Made by a program: the position numbers and the translations under genes. This document shows, piece by piece, positions 7,963 through 15,057 of a stretch of 47,852 nucleotides of DNA (position 1 is the first letter of the stretch; the number at the start of each line of letters is the position of its first letter). The stretch is from Micromonospora sp. MP36 (GTDB taxonomy: Bacteria > Actinomycetota > Actinomycetes > Mycobacteriales > Micromonosporaceae). The notes under the pieces are model-generated. The model ran no database searches. It saw nothing but the letters and a program-made list of their open reading frames with translations, and had not been told where the DNA came from. The DNA is taken from contig NZ_VSFA01000053.1 in NCBI RefSeq assembly GCF_008119785.1, positions 1 to 47,852 of the forward strand. Reading direction: 5' to 3'.

Positions 7963-8814
7963 ATGAACGCCATCGCACTGCTGGGCGCGGGCACCATGGG
8001 CACGGCGCTCGGCCGCCGCCTGCTGGCCACCGGGCACCGGCTCACCGTCTGGAACCGGACCCCCGGCCGGACCCGGCCGCTGGTCGAGGCCGGCGCGCGG
8101 GCCGCCGCCACCCCGGCCGAGGCCGTCCGGGACGCCGACGTGGTGATCACCATGCTCACCGACGCCACCGCCGTACGGGAGACGCTGTTCGGTGCCGACG
8201 CGGCCGCGTGCGCCCTGCGGCCCGGGACCCACCTCGTGGAGATGTCCACGATCGGCCCGCACGCCGTCGGCGCCCTGGCCGCACGGTTGCCACCCGACGT
8301 ACCTCTCGTGGACGCACCGGTCGGCGGCAGCGCCGGCGCGGCGGAGGCGGGCCGGCTCGTGGTGCTGGCCGGCGGCGCGGAGGAGGCCGTCGACCGGGTC
8401 GCCCCGGTGCTGGCGACCCTCGGCACGATCCGCCGGTGCGGCGGTTCCGGCCGCGGCGCGGCCATGAAGCTGGTGCTCAACACCGCTCTGGTCACCGCGG
8501 TCACGGCAGTCGCCGACGCCCTCGCCGTCGCCGACGCGGTCGGCGTGGACCGCCGTACGGCGTGCGAGGCGCTCGCCAACGGACCGCTCGGCGGCGCGGT
8601 CGCCCGGGCGACCACCACGGAGGCCGCATTCGCCGTCGCGCTGGCCGCCAAGGACGCCCGGCTCGCCCTCGACGCGCTGAGCGACGTGCCGGCCCCCGTC
8701 CTGCGGGCCGCCGCATCGGTGTTGGCGGCCGCGCCCCGGCCGGACGCCGACATCGCCACCCTCGCCGACGCCCGCACCGTGGGCGTCGCCCCCGGAGACA
8801 AGGAGCAATCGTGA
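7963..8814 (+). CDS. NAD(P)-dependent oxidoreductase, beta-hydroxyacid dehydrogenase family
   Basis: 283 residues. The N-terminal Rossmann motif is LLGAGTMG, followed by WNRTPGR, which binds cofactor phosphate in this family. The substrate signature is in the region DAPVGGSAGAAEAG, and the catalytic Lys is in GRGAAMKLVLN. This matches 3-hydroxyisobutyrate dehydrogenase/tartronate-semialdehyde reductase/imine-reductase relatives, and the exact substrate cannot be read. The start ATG 7963 directly precedes the Rossmann fold; the long upstream open frame is spurious. The stop overlaps the GTG of ridA (GTGA), so the two are translationally coupled, and the divergent LysR gene is the likely regulator. 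Confidence 0.85.
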   Translation: MNAIALLGAGTMGTALGRRLLATGHRLTVWNRTPGRTRPLVEAGARAAATPAEAVRDADVVITMLTDATAVRETLFGADAAACALRPGTHLVEMSTIGPHAVGALAARLPPDVPLVDAPVGGSAGAAEAGRLVVLAGGAEEAVDRVAPVLATLGTIRRCGGSGRGAAMKLVLNTALVTAVTAVADALAVADAVGVDRRTACEALANGPLGGAVARATTTEAAFAVALAAKDARLALDALSDVPAPVLRAAASVLAAAPRPDADIATLADARTVGVAPGDKEQS

Positions 8815-9217
8815 CCGTGATCCTGGACAACCCCGCGACCGTGCCCGCGCCGTACGGCGACCGGTTCGCCCACGTCGCCCGCCTCGACCTGCCGGGCGGG
8901 GCGCTGCTGATGCTCTCCGGTCAGGTCGCTGTGGACGACGCCGGCGCCGTGGTGGCGCCCGGCGACGTCCGGGCGCAGACCGAACAGATCTTCGAACTGA
9001 TCGGGGCCCTGCTGGCCGCGCACGGCGCCACGTTCGCCGACGTCCTGCACGTCCGCACGTTCCTGACCGACCTCGACGACCTGGCCGACTACGGCGCGGT
9101 ACGCAACCGCTACTTCCCCGCGCCAAGCCGGCCAGCACCACCGTGGAGGTGAGCCGGCTGTTCCTGGCCGGTGCGGTGCTGGAGGTCGAGGTGACCGCCG
9201 CCGTGACCAGCAGCTGA
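8811..9217 (+). pseudogene. RidA (YjgF/YER057c/UK114) family gene, frameshifted
   Basis: The GTG start at 8811 follows AAGGAG at 8800-8805. The frame encodes a RidA-like protein (LMLSGQVAVDDAG, HVRTFLTDLDDLADY, NRYFPA) and then goes wrong at about 9120, ending as PSRPAPPWR at 9152. The next frame continues the family exactly: AKPASTTVEVSRLFLAG, then AVLEVEVTAAVTSS, stopping at 9215-9217. One base seems to be missing near 9120. RidA proteins deaminate reactive enamine/imine intermediates and would fit beside the upstream dehydrogenase. As printed the protein lacks the C-terminal strands that form the trimer interface, so either it is a pseudogene or the sequence has an error. Confidence 0.85.
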
Positions 9218-9248
9218 GCCGATAAGGCCCTCCCCCGGCCGGGCTCAG

Positions 9249-9254
9249 TTAGGG
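9249..9254 (+). promoter_or_regulatory. Probable -10 box TAGGGT, leaderless promoter
   Basis: TAGGGT begins 14 bases before the GTG at 9263 and no Shine-Dalgarno sequence lies between. It matches the pattern seen before several other genes in the window. Confidence 0.45.
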
Positions 9255-9262
9255 TCGGGCTT

Positions 9263-9697
9263 GTGCCCGCTGACGACCTGCGGCACCGGGTCGCGTCGGC
9301 CCGGGTCGCCCGGCTGGCCACCGTCGGGGCCGACGGCCGCCCCCACCTGGTGCCGGTGTGCTTCGTCCTGCTCGGCGACGTGGTCTACCACGCGGTGGAC
9401 CGCAAGCCCAAGCGCCACCGCCGGCTACGGCGCCTGGACAACATCGAGGCGACGGGGAGGGTCTGCCTGCTCATCGACGAATACGCCGAGGACTGGTCGA
9501 GGCTGTGGTGGGTGCGCCTGGACGGCCACGGCCGGGTGGTGGCGGCCCCGACGGAGGAGGCCACCGCCCGGGCGGCGTTGCGCGACAAGTATCCGCAGTA
9601 CGTGGATCGGCCGCCGGACGGGCCGGTCGTCGCGGTCACGGTGATCCGGTGGTCGGCGTGGTCGGCCGCCGAGGGGACGGCGGATCCGGCCGCGTGA
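9263..9697 (+). CDS. F420-dependent PPOX-class oxidoreductase (TIGR03668-like)
   Basis: 144 residues of the split-barrel flavin/deazaflavin-binding family. It has VARLATVGADGRPHLVPVCF, the family opening, then DRKPKRHRRLRRLDNI, a basic loop typical of F420 or FMN phosphate binding, and WWVRLDGHGRVV. It probably uses cofactor F420 to reduce an unknown substrate. GTG 9263 is the first in-frame start before the conserved opening. It is convergent with the LLM-class F420 oxidoreductase at 9721-10632, though no functional link can be shown. Confidence 0.8.
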   Translation: MPADDLRHRVASARVARLATVGADGRPHLVPVCFVLLGDVVYHAVDRKPKRHRRLRRLDNIEATGRVCLLIDEYAEDWSRLWWVRLDGHGRVVAAPTEEATARAALRDKYPQYVDRPPDGPVVAVTVIRWSAWSAAEGTADPAA

Positions 9698-9720
9698 CCC
9701 TCAGCCGCGCCGTCGACGGG

Positions 9721-10632
9721 TCACCGGCCGGGGGCGAGGGCGTCGAGCACCTCGTCGGCCCGGCGCAACGACGCGTATGGGTCGGCCCGGGGTGAGCCGA
9801 TCTCCGGGTCGAAGTTGAGGTCGAGGAACAGCTCCGTGATACCGGCCGCGGCGAGCCCGCCGACATCCGAGCGGATCTGGTCGAGCGTGCCGGTGAGGGG
9901 CTCGCGGTCTGGCAGTCCGGCCGTCCGTACCCGCACCGCGCCGCGGCAGACGAACCGCAGCGCCTCCGGGTCCCGGCCCGCGCCCGCCGCGGCGGCCTTG
10001 ACCGTCGCGACCGCCTCGCCGATGCCCGTAAGGTCGGCCTGGCTGCCGCTGACCCAGCCGTCGGCGAGCCGGCCCGCCCGGTGCAGCGCGGCCGGCGCGT
10101 GCCCGCCGAGCAGGATCGGCGGGTGCGGTCGCTGCACCGGCTTCGGCTGCATCCGCGTCGGCGGGACCTGGTAGAACTCGCCGCGATACGCCGTGACCTC
10201 CTCCTGCCAGAGGCTACGGAGCACGGTGAGGAACTCCTCCGCCCGCCGGCCTCGCTGCTGCCTGCTCGCGCCGGTGGCCTGGTACTCCTCCTCCGCCCAG
10301 CCGAGCCCGAGCCCGAGGTCGAGCCGCCCGGCGGCGAGGATGTCGAGGGTCGCGGTCTGCTTGGCCAGCACCACCGGCGACAGGAACGGCATGTTGAGCA
10401 CGGCCACGCCGAGCCGGATCCGCCCGGTGTGGGCGGCGAGGAACGCCAGCGTGGTCAGCGGGTCCTGGACGCTGTGGTAGGTCTCGCTCCAACCCAGATC
10501 GGCGGGCACCAGCAGGCGTTGGAACGTCCAGAGCGAGTGGTAGCCGAGCTGTTCGGCCCGGCGGGCCACGTGGATCATGTGCTCCGGCGTGGCCCACGAG
10601 CCGGAGACGGGCACGGCGAATCCAATCTCCAC
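9721..10632 (-). CDS. LLM-class F420-dependent oxidoreductase
   Basis: 303 residues from a GTG start. It is a luciferase-like TIM-barrel protein, with MEIGFAVPVSGSWATPEHM at the N-terminus, RIRLGVAVLNMPFLSPVVLAK in the core, the AAGRLDLGLGLGW glycine-rich strand, and HPPILLGG near the C-terminal cofactor site. This is the TIGR03619-like group found widely in mycobacteria and actinomycetes. The substrate is unknown. It appears monocistronic and ends 23 bases from the convergent PPOX gene. Confidence 0.85.
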   Translation of the reverse strand: MEIGFAVPVSGSWATPEHMIHVARRAEQLGYHSLWTFQRLLVPADLGWSETYHSVQDPLTTLAFLAAHTGRIRLGVAVLNMPFLSPVVLAKQTATLDILAAGRLDLGLGLGWAEEEYQATGASRQQRGRRAEEFLTVLRSLWQEEVTAYRGEFYQVPPTRMQPKPVQRPHPPILLGGHAPAALHRAGRLADGWVSGSQADLTGIGEAVATVKAAAAGAGRDPEALRFVCRGAVRVRTAGLPDREPLTGTLDQIRSDVGGLAAAGITELFLDLNFDPEIGSPRADPYASLRRADEVLDALAPGR

Positions 10633-10696
10633 CTCGGCACCGTACCGGGATCCGCCCGGTCCGGCGCGCGAACCGGCTCGGATGACGACCCGCGGC

Positions 10697-11209
10697 CTAA
10701 CGCCCGACGTAGACGAGATCCATCGTGTCGGTACGCCCGGACCAGCGGAGTTCGAGATGCCAGCAGCCGGCGCGCGGCATGTCGATGATCGACGGGCCGG
10801 GACCGCCGGCGACCTCGTGGGTCACCCGGGTGTCGGTGCCGTCCAGCGTCGCCGTGATCACCAGCGTCGTCGGCGATCCCGGGTCGGACGGCGTCGGGGC
10901 GGGCCGGGAGACCCAGAGGATCTTGTTGTTGCGCCCGCCTTCGGTCGGCTGCGAGAGCGGGTGACCGAACAGCACCGCGACGATCTCACCCTTCGCGCCG
11001 AAGACGTGCGGCCCCGCGCTGCTCCCGTGGAACCCCTCGTCCGCCCAGTCGGGCAGGGGTCCCATCTCCATCGGGGAGGTGCAGCCGGTGGCCGCGCTCG
11101 GGGAGGCCGTACTGGCCGGAGCACCGGCCGGCGCGCCTGACCGGTCGGCGGTGGTGCACCCCGCCAGCAACAGCACCGACCCCAGCAACCCCCTGCCCCA
11201 CGAGCCCAT
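10697..11209 (-). CDS. Hypothetical lipoprotein
   Basis: 170 residues. MGSWGRGLLGSVLLLAGC is a short signal peptide with lipobox LAGC, then a Ser/Ala/Pro linker. The mature domain has C-rich ends (GCTSPMEMGPLPDWADEGF, and RAGCWHLELRW near the C-terminus). The two Cys may form a disulfide, and the end looks like a beta-sandwich strand. ATG 11209 is chosen because the signal peptide begins there and a G-rich site precedes it; the in-frame extension to 11683 is Gln/Arg-rich shadow sequence. Function unknown. Confidence 0.7.
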   Translation of the reverse strand: MGSWGRGLLGSVLLLAGCTTADRSGAPAGAPASTASPSAATGCTSPMEMGPLPDWADEGFHGSSAGPHVFGAKGEIVAVLFGHPLSQPTEGGRNNKILWVSRPAPTPSDPGSPTTLVITATLDGTDTRVTHEVAGGPGPSIIDMPRAGCWHLELRWSGRTDTMDLVYVGR

Positions 11210-11359
11210 CGCACACCCCCGGACGATCCTGCTTGCCGATGACCTGATCTCTGGATCCACTTCGAGGACACCGGCCGGGTCCCCCGGGTTCCGGCGGTCG
11301 CTGCCTGAGGTGCGCCGCGCGTCGTTGGCCTGCCGCCACCGGGTCTGCCACCATGAACC

Positions 11360-11698
11360 ATGGCCTCCCGATGGCGCAGCGGGGCGGATCTGCTGGCCGC
11401 CGCCCCGGCCCTGATCGCGGTGCTCGTTCTCGGCCTCTACGTCGGACTCGTGCGGCAGCAGGGCGAGCAGCCCCTCGCCTGGGTCGTCGCCGCGCTGGCG
11501 GCGGCCGCGATCCTCGCGGGCTACGGTGTGGTCCGCACCGCGCCTCGGCGCAGCTGGGCGCTGGCGGCGTCGGGAGTGCTGCTGGCGGCGCTGGGTCTGC
11601 TCGCCATCCTGTCGATCGGTCTGCCCATCCTCATCGCGGGCGGGTTGGCCCTGGTCGCCGCCGCCCGCAGCCGGCGGCGCCACTCCCCCGCCCGCTGA
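11360..11698 (+). CDS. Small integral membrane protein
   Basis: 112 residues with four hydrophobic helices (roughly residues 10-30, 39-57, 66-82 and 84-100), few loops and a basic C-terminal tail RSRRRHSPAR. No motif is recognised. It is divergent from the lipoprotein at 10697-11209, and its stop lies 40 bases before the promoter-like sequence of the EF-Tu leader. Function unknown. Confidence 0.6.
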   Translation: MASRWRSGADLLAAAPALIAVLVLGLYVGLVRQQGEQPLAWVVAALAAAAILAGYGVVRTAPRRSWALAASGVLLAALGLLAILSIGLPILIAGGLALVAAARSRRRHSPAR

Positions 11699-11723
11699 GG
11701 CCCTGGGAATATCGGTAGCCCCA

Positions 11724-11744
11724 CCCGACGTTCGGGGCTAGCGT
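11724..11744 (+). promoter_or_regulatory. Inverted repeat and -10 box (TAGCGT) of the EF-Tu leader
   Basis: CCCGA-CGT-TCGGG (11724-11736) lies immediately upstream of TAGCGT (11739-11744). The box starts 13 bases before the ATG at 11752, so the leader ORF would be translated from a leaderless transcript. The inverted repeat is an operator candidate. Confidence 0.5.
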
Positions 11745-11751
11745 GATCGCC

Positions 11752-11844
11752 ATGTTCGGCACCGTCGGCTCTGTGCGGCCCGCAGGTTTCCACCTGCCGG
11801 GTGCCGTCGACGTGTGCGCATGGCTGGCTGATACCCGAAGCTGA
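11752..11844 (+). CDS. Candidate leader peptide upstream of the EF-Tu paralogue
   Basis: A 30-codon ORF beginning MFGTVGSVRPAGFHLPG and ending WLADTRS. It has its own -10 box and no other obvious function. A perfect hairpin (GCAGGT-TTCC-ACCTGC, 11782-11797) lies inside the ORF. Its stop codon TGA (11842-11844) touches the left arm of a second, larger hairpin. A ribosome paused at or near the stop would cover that arm. This is the geometry of a translation-sensing attenuator or SD-sequestration leader. The peptide sequence resembles no known leader that I can recall, so the functional reading is inference. Confidence 0.5.
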   Translation: MFGTVGSVRPAGFHLPGAVDVCAWLADTRS

Positions 11845-11880
11845 CCCTCCTCCCGCTCCGGCAGAACCACGGAGGAGGGT
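11844..11880 (+). promoter_or_regulatory. Hairpin in the EF-Tu leader (attenuator or SD-sequestering)
   Basis: ACCCTCCTCC (11844-11853) pairs perfectly with GGAGGAGGGT (11871-11880) across a 17-base loop. There is no T-tract after it, so it is not a classical intrinsic terminator. The right arm is a near-perfect Shine-Dalgarno sequence placed eight bases before a GTG at 11887. A smaller stem CTCCA-GTG-TGGAG (11986-11998) likewise hides the GGAG before the EF-Tu start. Confidence 0.55.
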
Positions 11881-12005
11881 GGCCCGGTGCTCCGGCGCTG
11901 CCCATTCAGGCGCGCCGTGACGTGCGGTTCTGGCGCGGTTTCCCGCGGAGTGGCACCCGCCCGCGTTCGTCGTCCGCCAGCTCATCTCCAGTGTGGAGTT
12001 CCATC

Positions 12006-13193
12006 ATGGCCAAGAGCCAGTTCGTGCGCACGAAGCCGCACCTCAACATCGGCACGATGGGTCACGTCGACCACGGCAAGACGACCCTGACGGCCGCCAT
12101 CACCAAGGTCCTCGCCGACCACGACCCCGCCGTCAACCGGTTCGTGTCCTTCGACGGCATCGACCGGGCGCCGGAAGAGGTGGCGCGCGGCATCACCATC
12201 AACATCGCGCACGTCGAGTACGAGACCGCGACCCGGCACTACGCCCACGTGGACATGCCCGGCCACGCCGACTTCGTGAAGAACATGATCACGGGGGCGG
12301 CGCAGGTCGACGGCGCGATCCTGGTCGTCTCCGCGCTCGACGGGGCGATGCCGCAAACCCGCGAGCACGTGCTGCTCGCTCGGCGGGTCGGCGTGCCCTA
12401 CCTGGTGGTGGCGATGAACAAGGCCGACGCGATCGAGGACCCGGAGCTGCTCGACCTGGTCGAGCTCGAGGTCCGGGAGCTTGTCTCCGAGTACGGGTTC
12501 CCCGGCGACGAGGTGCCCGTCGTACGGGTGTCGGCGCTGCGGGCCCTCGAGGGCGACCCGCGCTGGGTGTCGTCCGTCGTGGAACTGCTCGACGCCGTCG
12601 ACCGGTACGTCCCGGTGCCGCCCCGCGAGCTCGGCGAGCCGTTCCTCATGCCGATCGAGAACGTGATGACGATCTCCGGACGGGGAACGGTGGTGACCGG
12701 CGCGGTCGAGCGGGGCACCCTGCGGGTCGGCAACCCGGTGGAGGTGGTCGGCCTCGGCCCGACGCTGTCGACCGTGGCGACGGGGCTGGAAACCTTCGGC
12801 AAGTCGCTGGCGACCGCCGAGGCCGGGGACAACGCCGCCGTACTGCTGCGCGGGGTCAAGCGCGACCAGGTACAGCGGGGTCAGGTGGTGGCGCTGCCGG
12901 GCAGCGTCACGCCGCACCAGCGGTTCCGGGCCAGGCTCTACGCCCTGACCACCGCCGAAGGCGGACGTCACACGCCGTTCCTCGCCAACTACCGGCCGCA
13001 GTTCTACTTCCGCACCACGGATGTGGTCGGGACGGTGGACCTCGGTGACGTGACAATGGTCCTGCCGGGCGACACCGTTGACCTGTCGGTGGAGCTCGGC
13101 AAGCCGATCGCGATGGATGTGGGGCTCGGCTTCGCCGTCCGGGAGGGCGGCCGTACGGTGGCCGCCGGCACGGTCACCGAACTGCTCGACTGA
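12006..13193 (+). CDS. tuf: Divergent elongation factor Tu paralogue
   Basis: 395 residues, full EF-Tu length. G-domain motifs are GHVDHGKT, RGITI, DMPGH with catalytic His87, and NKAD; domains 2 and 3 are complete and end GGRTVAAGTVTELLD. Compared with typical EF-Tu there are many substitutions: Met84 where E. coli has Cys81, Arg127 at the position of Gln124, and Ala233 at the position of Arg230. Changes at Gln124 and Arg230 in E. coli are linked to kirromycin and pulvomycin resistance respectively. Its solitary position, away from fusA/rps genes, indicates a second tuf (tuf2/tuf3 type). ATG 12006 is preceded by GGAG; the in-frame upstream GTG at 11922 would add a non-homologous tail. Likely a stress- or drug-responsive EF-Tu (inference). 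Confidence 0.9.
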   Translation: MAKSQFVRTKPHLNIGTMGHVDHGKTTLTAAITKVLADHDPAVNRFVSFDGIDRAPEEVARGITINIAHVEYETATRHYAHVDMPGHADFVKNMITGAAQVDGAILVVSALDGAMPQTREHVLLARRVGVPYLVVAMNKADAIEDPELLDLVELEVRELVSEYGFPGDEVPVVRVSALRALEGDPRWVSSVVELLDAVDRYVPVPPRELGEPFLMPIENVMTISGRGTVVTGAVERGTLRVGNPVEVVGLGPTLSTVATGLETFGKSLATAEAGDNAAVLLRGVKRDQVQRGQVVALPGSVTPHQRFRARLYALTTAEGGRHTPFLANYRPQFYFRTTDVVGTVDLGDVTMVLPGDTVDLSVELGKPIAMDVGLGFAVREGGRTVAAGTVTELLD

Positions 13194-13200
13194 GGTGCGC

Positions 13201-13232
13201 GGAAGGGCCCCTCGGCAACAAGGGGCCCTTCC
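13201..13232 (+). terminator. Terminator hairpin after tuf
   Basis: GGAAGGGCCCCT (13201-13212), loop CGGCAACA, AGGGGCCCTTCC (13221-13232): a perfect 12-bp stem starting seven bases after the tuf stop codon, without a T-tract, as is common in actinomycetes. Confidence 0.85.
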
Positions 13233-13281
13233 GGCCCGGCCTGCCCGACGAGCATCGTCGTGATGCCGCGCGCACCCGGGC

Positions 13282-13313
13282 TTGCATCTGGTACCTAGGT
13301 ACCGGCTTACCGT
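13282..13313 (+). promoter_or_regulatory. MerR-type promoter/operator
   Basis: A -35 like TTGCAT (13282-13287) is followed by the perfect palindrome GGTACCTAGGTACC (13290-13303) and a weak -10 near TTACCG (13307-13312). The spacer is 19 bp, the long spacing that MerR-family activators correct by twisting DNA. Transcription would begin at about the ATG at 13320. Confidence 0.75.
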
Positions 13314-13319
13314 CGAGAC

Positions 13320-13676
13320 ATGAGCGACCACGACATCACCACCGATGGCGCCTGGGTGCCGGATGCGTGCACTCTGCCGACCACCGACCGGCCGCTGCGG
13401 CTCACCGAATTCGATCAGTTCTTCGCCGCATCCGTGCGGGCGGCTGATCGGGTGTCGGCGCAGCACCTGCGGTTGCACCTCGACGGCGCGGCCCAGGTAG
13501 AGGACACGGCTCGGGACCTGACCGCCCGTGAGTCGTCCTGCTGCTCCTTCTTCGCCTTCGACCTCTCCCGACCCGGTCCGGACTCACTGACATTGGACGT
13601 TCGGGTACCAACCAGGCATGTCGACGTGCTCGACGCCCTCGCCGATCGGGCGGCGTCAGTCCGGGGCCAGGGATGA
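13320..13676 (+). CDS. Small CC-motif protein of the MerR operon
   Basis: 118 residues, soluble. The striking motif is RESSCCSFFAFDL near residue 75, an adjacent Cys pair next to acidic residues, which suggests thiol-metal binding. The C-terminal half is a beta/alpha segment (LTLDVRVPTRHVDVLDALADRA). Similar small proteins are found beside merR genes in actinomycetes, but I cannot give a proven function. It is first in the operon and its stop overlaps merR (ATGA). The first base follows the MerR-type promoter so closely that the mRNA is probably leaderless. Confidence 0.7.
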   Translation: MSDHDITTDGAWVPDACTLPTTDRPLRLTEFDQFFAASVRAADRVSAQHLRLHLDGAAQVEDTARDLTARESSCCSFFAFDLSRPGPDSLTLDVRVPTRHVDVLDALADRAASVRGQG

Positions 13677-14122
13677 CCGAGGCTGGGCTGCGTAGCGGCG
13701 AGTTGGCCGAGGCCGCCGGCATCAACCAGCAGACCCTGCGGTACTACGAACGGCGGGGCCTGCTCACCTCCCCGCGGCGATCACCGGGCGGGCATCGGCT
13801 CTACCCGTCCGAGACGATCACCCTGCTGCGGGTGATCAAGACCGCGCAGCGCCTCGGCTTCACCCTCAAGGAGATCGCCGACCTGCTCGACGTCGGACGA
13901 CACCAGCACGGCCGGCAACCGGACAGCGGCCTGCAGGCACGGGCCAGAGGCAAGCTCGCGGAGATCGAACAGAAGCTGGCGGACCTGACCGTCATCCGCG
14001 ACACCCTGCGGGCCGCCATCTCCGCCGGCTGTGACGACCTGGTCGCCTGCGCCGGCAGCTCCTGCTGTCCCCTGCCATTCGCTGAACTCGCCGAGAGAAA
14101 CGACCGTGTCGACCATTGCTGA
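13673..14122 (+). CDS. MerR-family metal-responsive regulator
   Basis: 149 residues. The winged helix-turn-helix begins LRSGELAEAAGINQQTLRYY, continues RRSPGGHRLYP, and is followed by the dimerisation helix (residues about 88-118). The metal loop contains Cys120, Cys126, Cys131 and Cys132, with SSCCPL aligning to the MerR C-terminal Cys pair region. The upstream MerR Cys (Cys82 of Tn501 MerR) is replaced by a His-containing segment GRHQHGR. It is thus related to mercury regulators but may sense another soft metal or use His/Cys ligation. It likely activates the operon through the 19-bp-spacer promoter. Confidence 0.85.
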   Translation: MTEAGLRSGELAEAAGINQQTLRYYERRGLLTSPRRSPGGHRLYPSETITLLRVIKTAQRLGFTLKEIADLLDVGRHQHGRQPDSGLQARARGKLAEIEQKLADLTVIRDTLRAAISAGCDDLVACAGSSCCPLPFAELAERNDRVDHC

Positions 14123-14414
14123 CCGGACTCGCCGCCTGATGCCTTCCGGCCTGACCGGACTCGCCGTGACCGCCTGCGCCGCCTGCTGCGTTCTGCCGGC
14201 CCTGCTGGCCGCCGGGGTGATCGGTGGCGCCGGGTGGGCGGCCGCCAACCGCTTCATGCCCGGCGTTGCCGTCGCCCTGGCGGTCCTCGCCGGCCTGTCC
14301 TGGTGGTGGGCCAGCAAGCGCCGGCACGCCGCCGGCTGTTCCGGCGGTGACTGCGCCTGCGGAAACCCCGAGGAACAGGGCCGCGTGGAGCTGCCGCTAC
14401 GGTCCAAGGCATGA
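14106..14414 (+). CDS. MerT/MerF-like metal transport membrane protein
   Basis: 102 residues from a GTG start that overlaps the merR stop. Two membrane helices are visible. The first contains TACAACCVLPALLAAG with Cys24, Cys27 and Cys28, like the Cys pair and Pro of MerT/MerF in the first helix. The C-terminal tail CSGGDCACG holds three more Cys (78, 83, 85), a likely cytosolic hand-off site. No merA or merB is present in the window, so the system would transport or bind the metal without reducing it here. The assignment rests on motif similarity only. Confidence 0.65.
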   Translation: MSTIADRTRRLMPSGLTGLAVTACAACCVLPALLAAGVIGGAGWAAANRFMPGVAVALAVLAGLSWWWASKRRHAAGCSGGDCACGNPEEQGRVELPLRSKA

Positions 14415-14743
14415 CGGTCACCCGCTCGATCCTGCTGTTCCTGCTCGCCGCGCTCGCCGAGATCGGTGGCGCCTGGCTGGTGTGGCAGGGCTGGCGGGAA
14501 CATCGAGGGCTGCTGTGGATCGCGGCCGGAGTCATCGCGCTCGGGTGCTACGGCTTCGTCGCCACCTTCCAACCCGACCCGCACTTCGGCCGCATCCTCG
14601 CCGCCTACGGCGGCGTCTTCGTCGCCGGATCCCTCGCCTGGGGCATGGCCGTGGACAAGTTCCGCCCCGATCGCTACGACCTCATCGGCGCAGCCATCTG
14701 CCTCATCGGCGTCGCCGTCATCATGTACGCCCCACGCAGCTGA
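14411..14743 (+). CDS. YnfA-family (UPF0060) membrane protein
   Basis: 110 residues with four transmembrane helices, standard for YnfA. The family pattern is clear: LAALAEIGGAWLVWQ, LGCYGFVATFQPDPHFGRILAAYGG, VDKFRPDRYDLIGAAICLIGVAVIMYAPR. These proteins resemble small multidrug-resistance transporters. The ATG overlaps the stop of the MerT-like gene (ATGA), so it is the last gene of the MerR operon. That context suggests export or tolerance of a metal or toxic cation. Confidence 0.9.
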   Translation: MTVTRSILLFLLAALAEIGGAWLVWQGWREHRGLLWIAAGVIALGCYGFVATFQPDPHFGRILAAYGGVFVAGSLAWGMAVDKFRPDRYDLIGAAICLIGVAVIMYAPRS

Positions 14744-14805
14744 TGTCGTGTCGAGCATCATTGGCGCTCCTTGAGCCACTACGGTGCTCGGGTGAACTAG
14801 AAGGA

Positions 14806-15057
14806 ATGGGCGGCGTCGCAGGCATTGCGTACATCACCGCGCGGCGGCAGTACGCGGCTGGGAAGCTGCCCGTTCCCCCGTATCGGCTGGGCCGGCTGAT
14901 CGTGGTGGGTGAGCCGTTGCCTGTGGCCCGGGCGGTTGTGGGGCAGGTGGTGGTGTACGCCCGGGTGTCATCGGCGGACCAGCGGCGCCGCCGTGCGGCA
15001 GCGGACCGTGCCCGCCGCGCGATCGACGCCGCCACCGGCGAGGACGGCACGGCGTGA
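14806..15057 (+). pseudogene. IS607-type TnpA (serine recombinase) remnant, internally deleted
   Basis: The N-terminal MerR-like DNA-binding part is present (YAAGKLPVPPYRLGRLIVV), followed by VVVYARVSSADQ with the recombinase catalytic Ser. The frame then jumps to ADRARRAIDAATG, which resembles the normal C-terminus, so the catalytic core (about 100 residues) is missing. The stop overlaps the GTG of the tnpB remnant as in intact IS607 elements. Non-functional. Confidence 0.75.

Noticed and set aside
11922..12005. N-terminal extension of EF-Tu from a GTG at 11922
   Set aside because: The added 28 residues are Ser/Arg-rich with no EF-Tu similarity, whereas MAKSQFVRTKPH at 12006 is the normal start.
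11887..12090. 67-codon ORF starting at GTG 11887 after the GGAGGAGG arm
   Set aside because: It has a good ribosome site but runs into tuf out of frame with shadow composition. It is kept only as a possible second leader ORF, not annotated as a gene.
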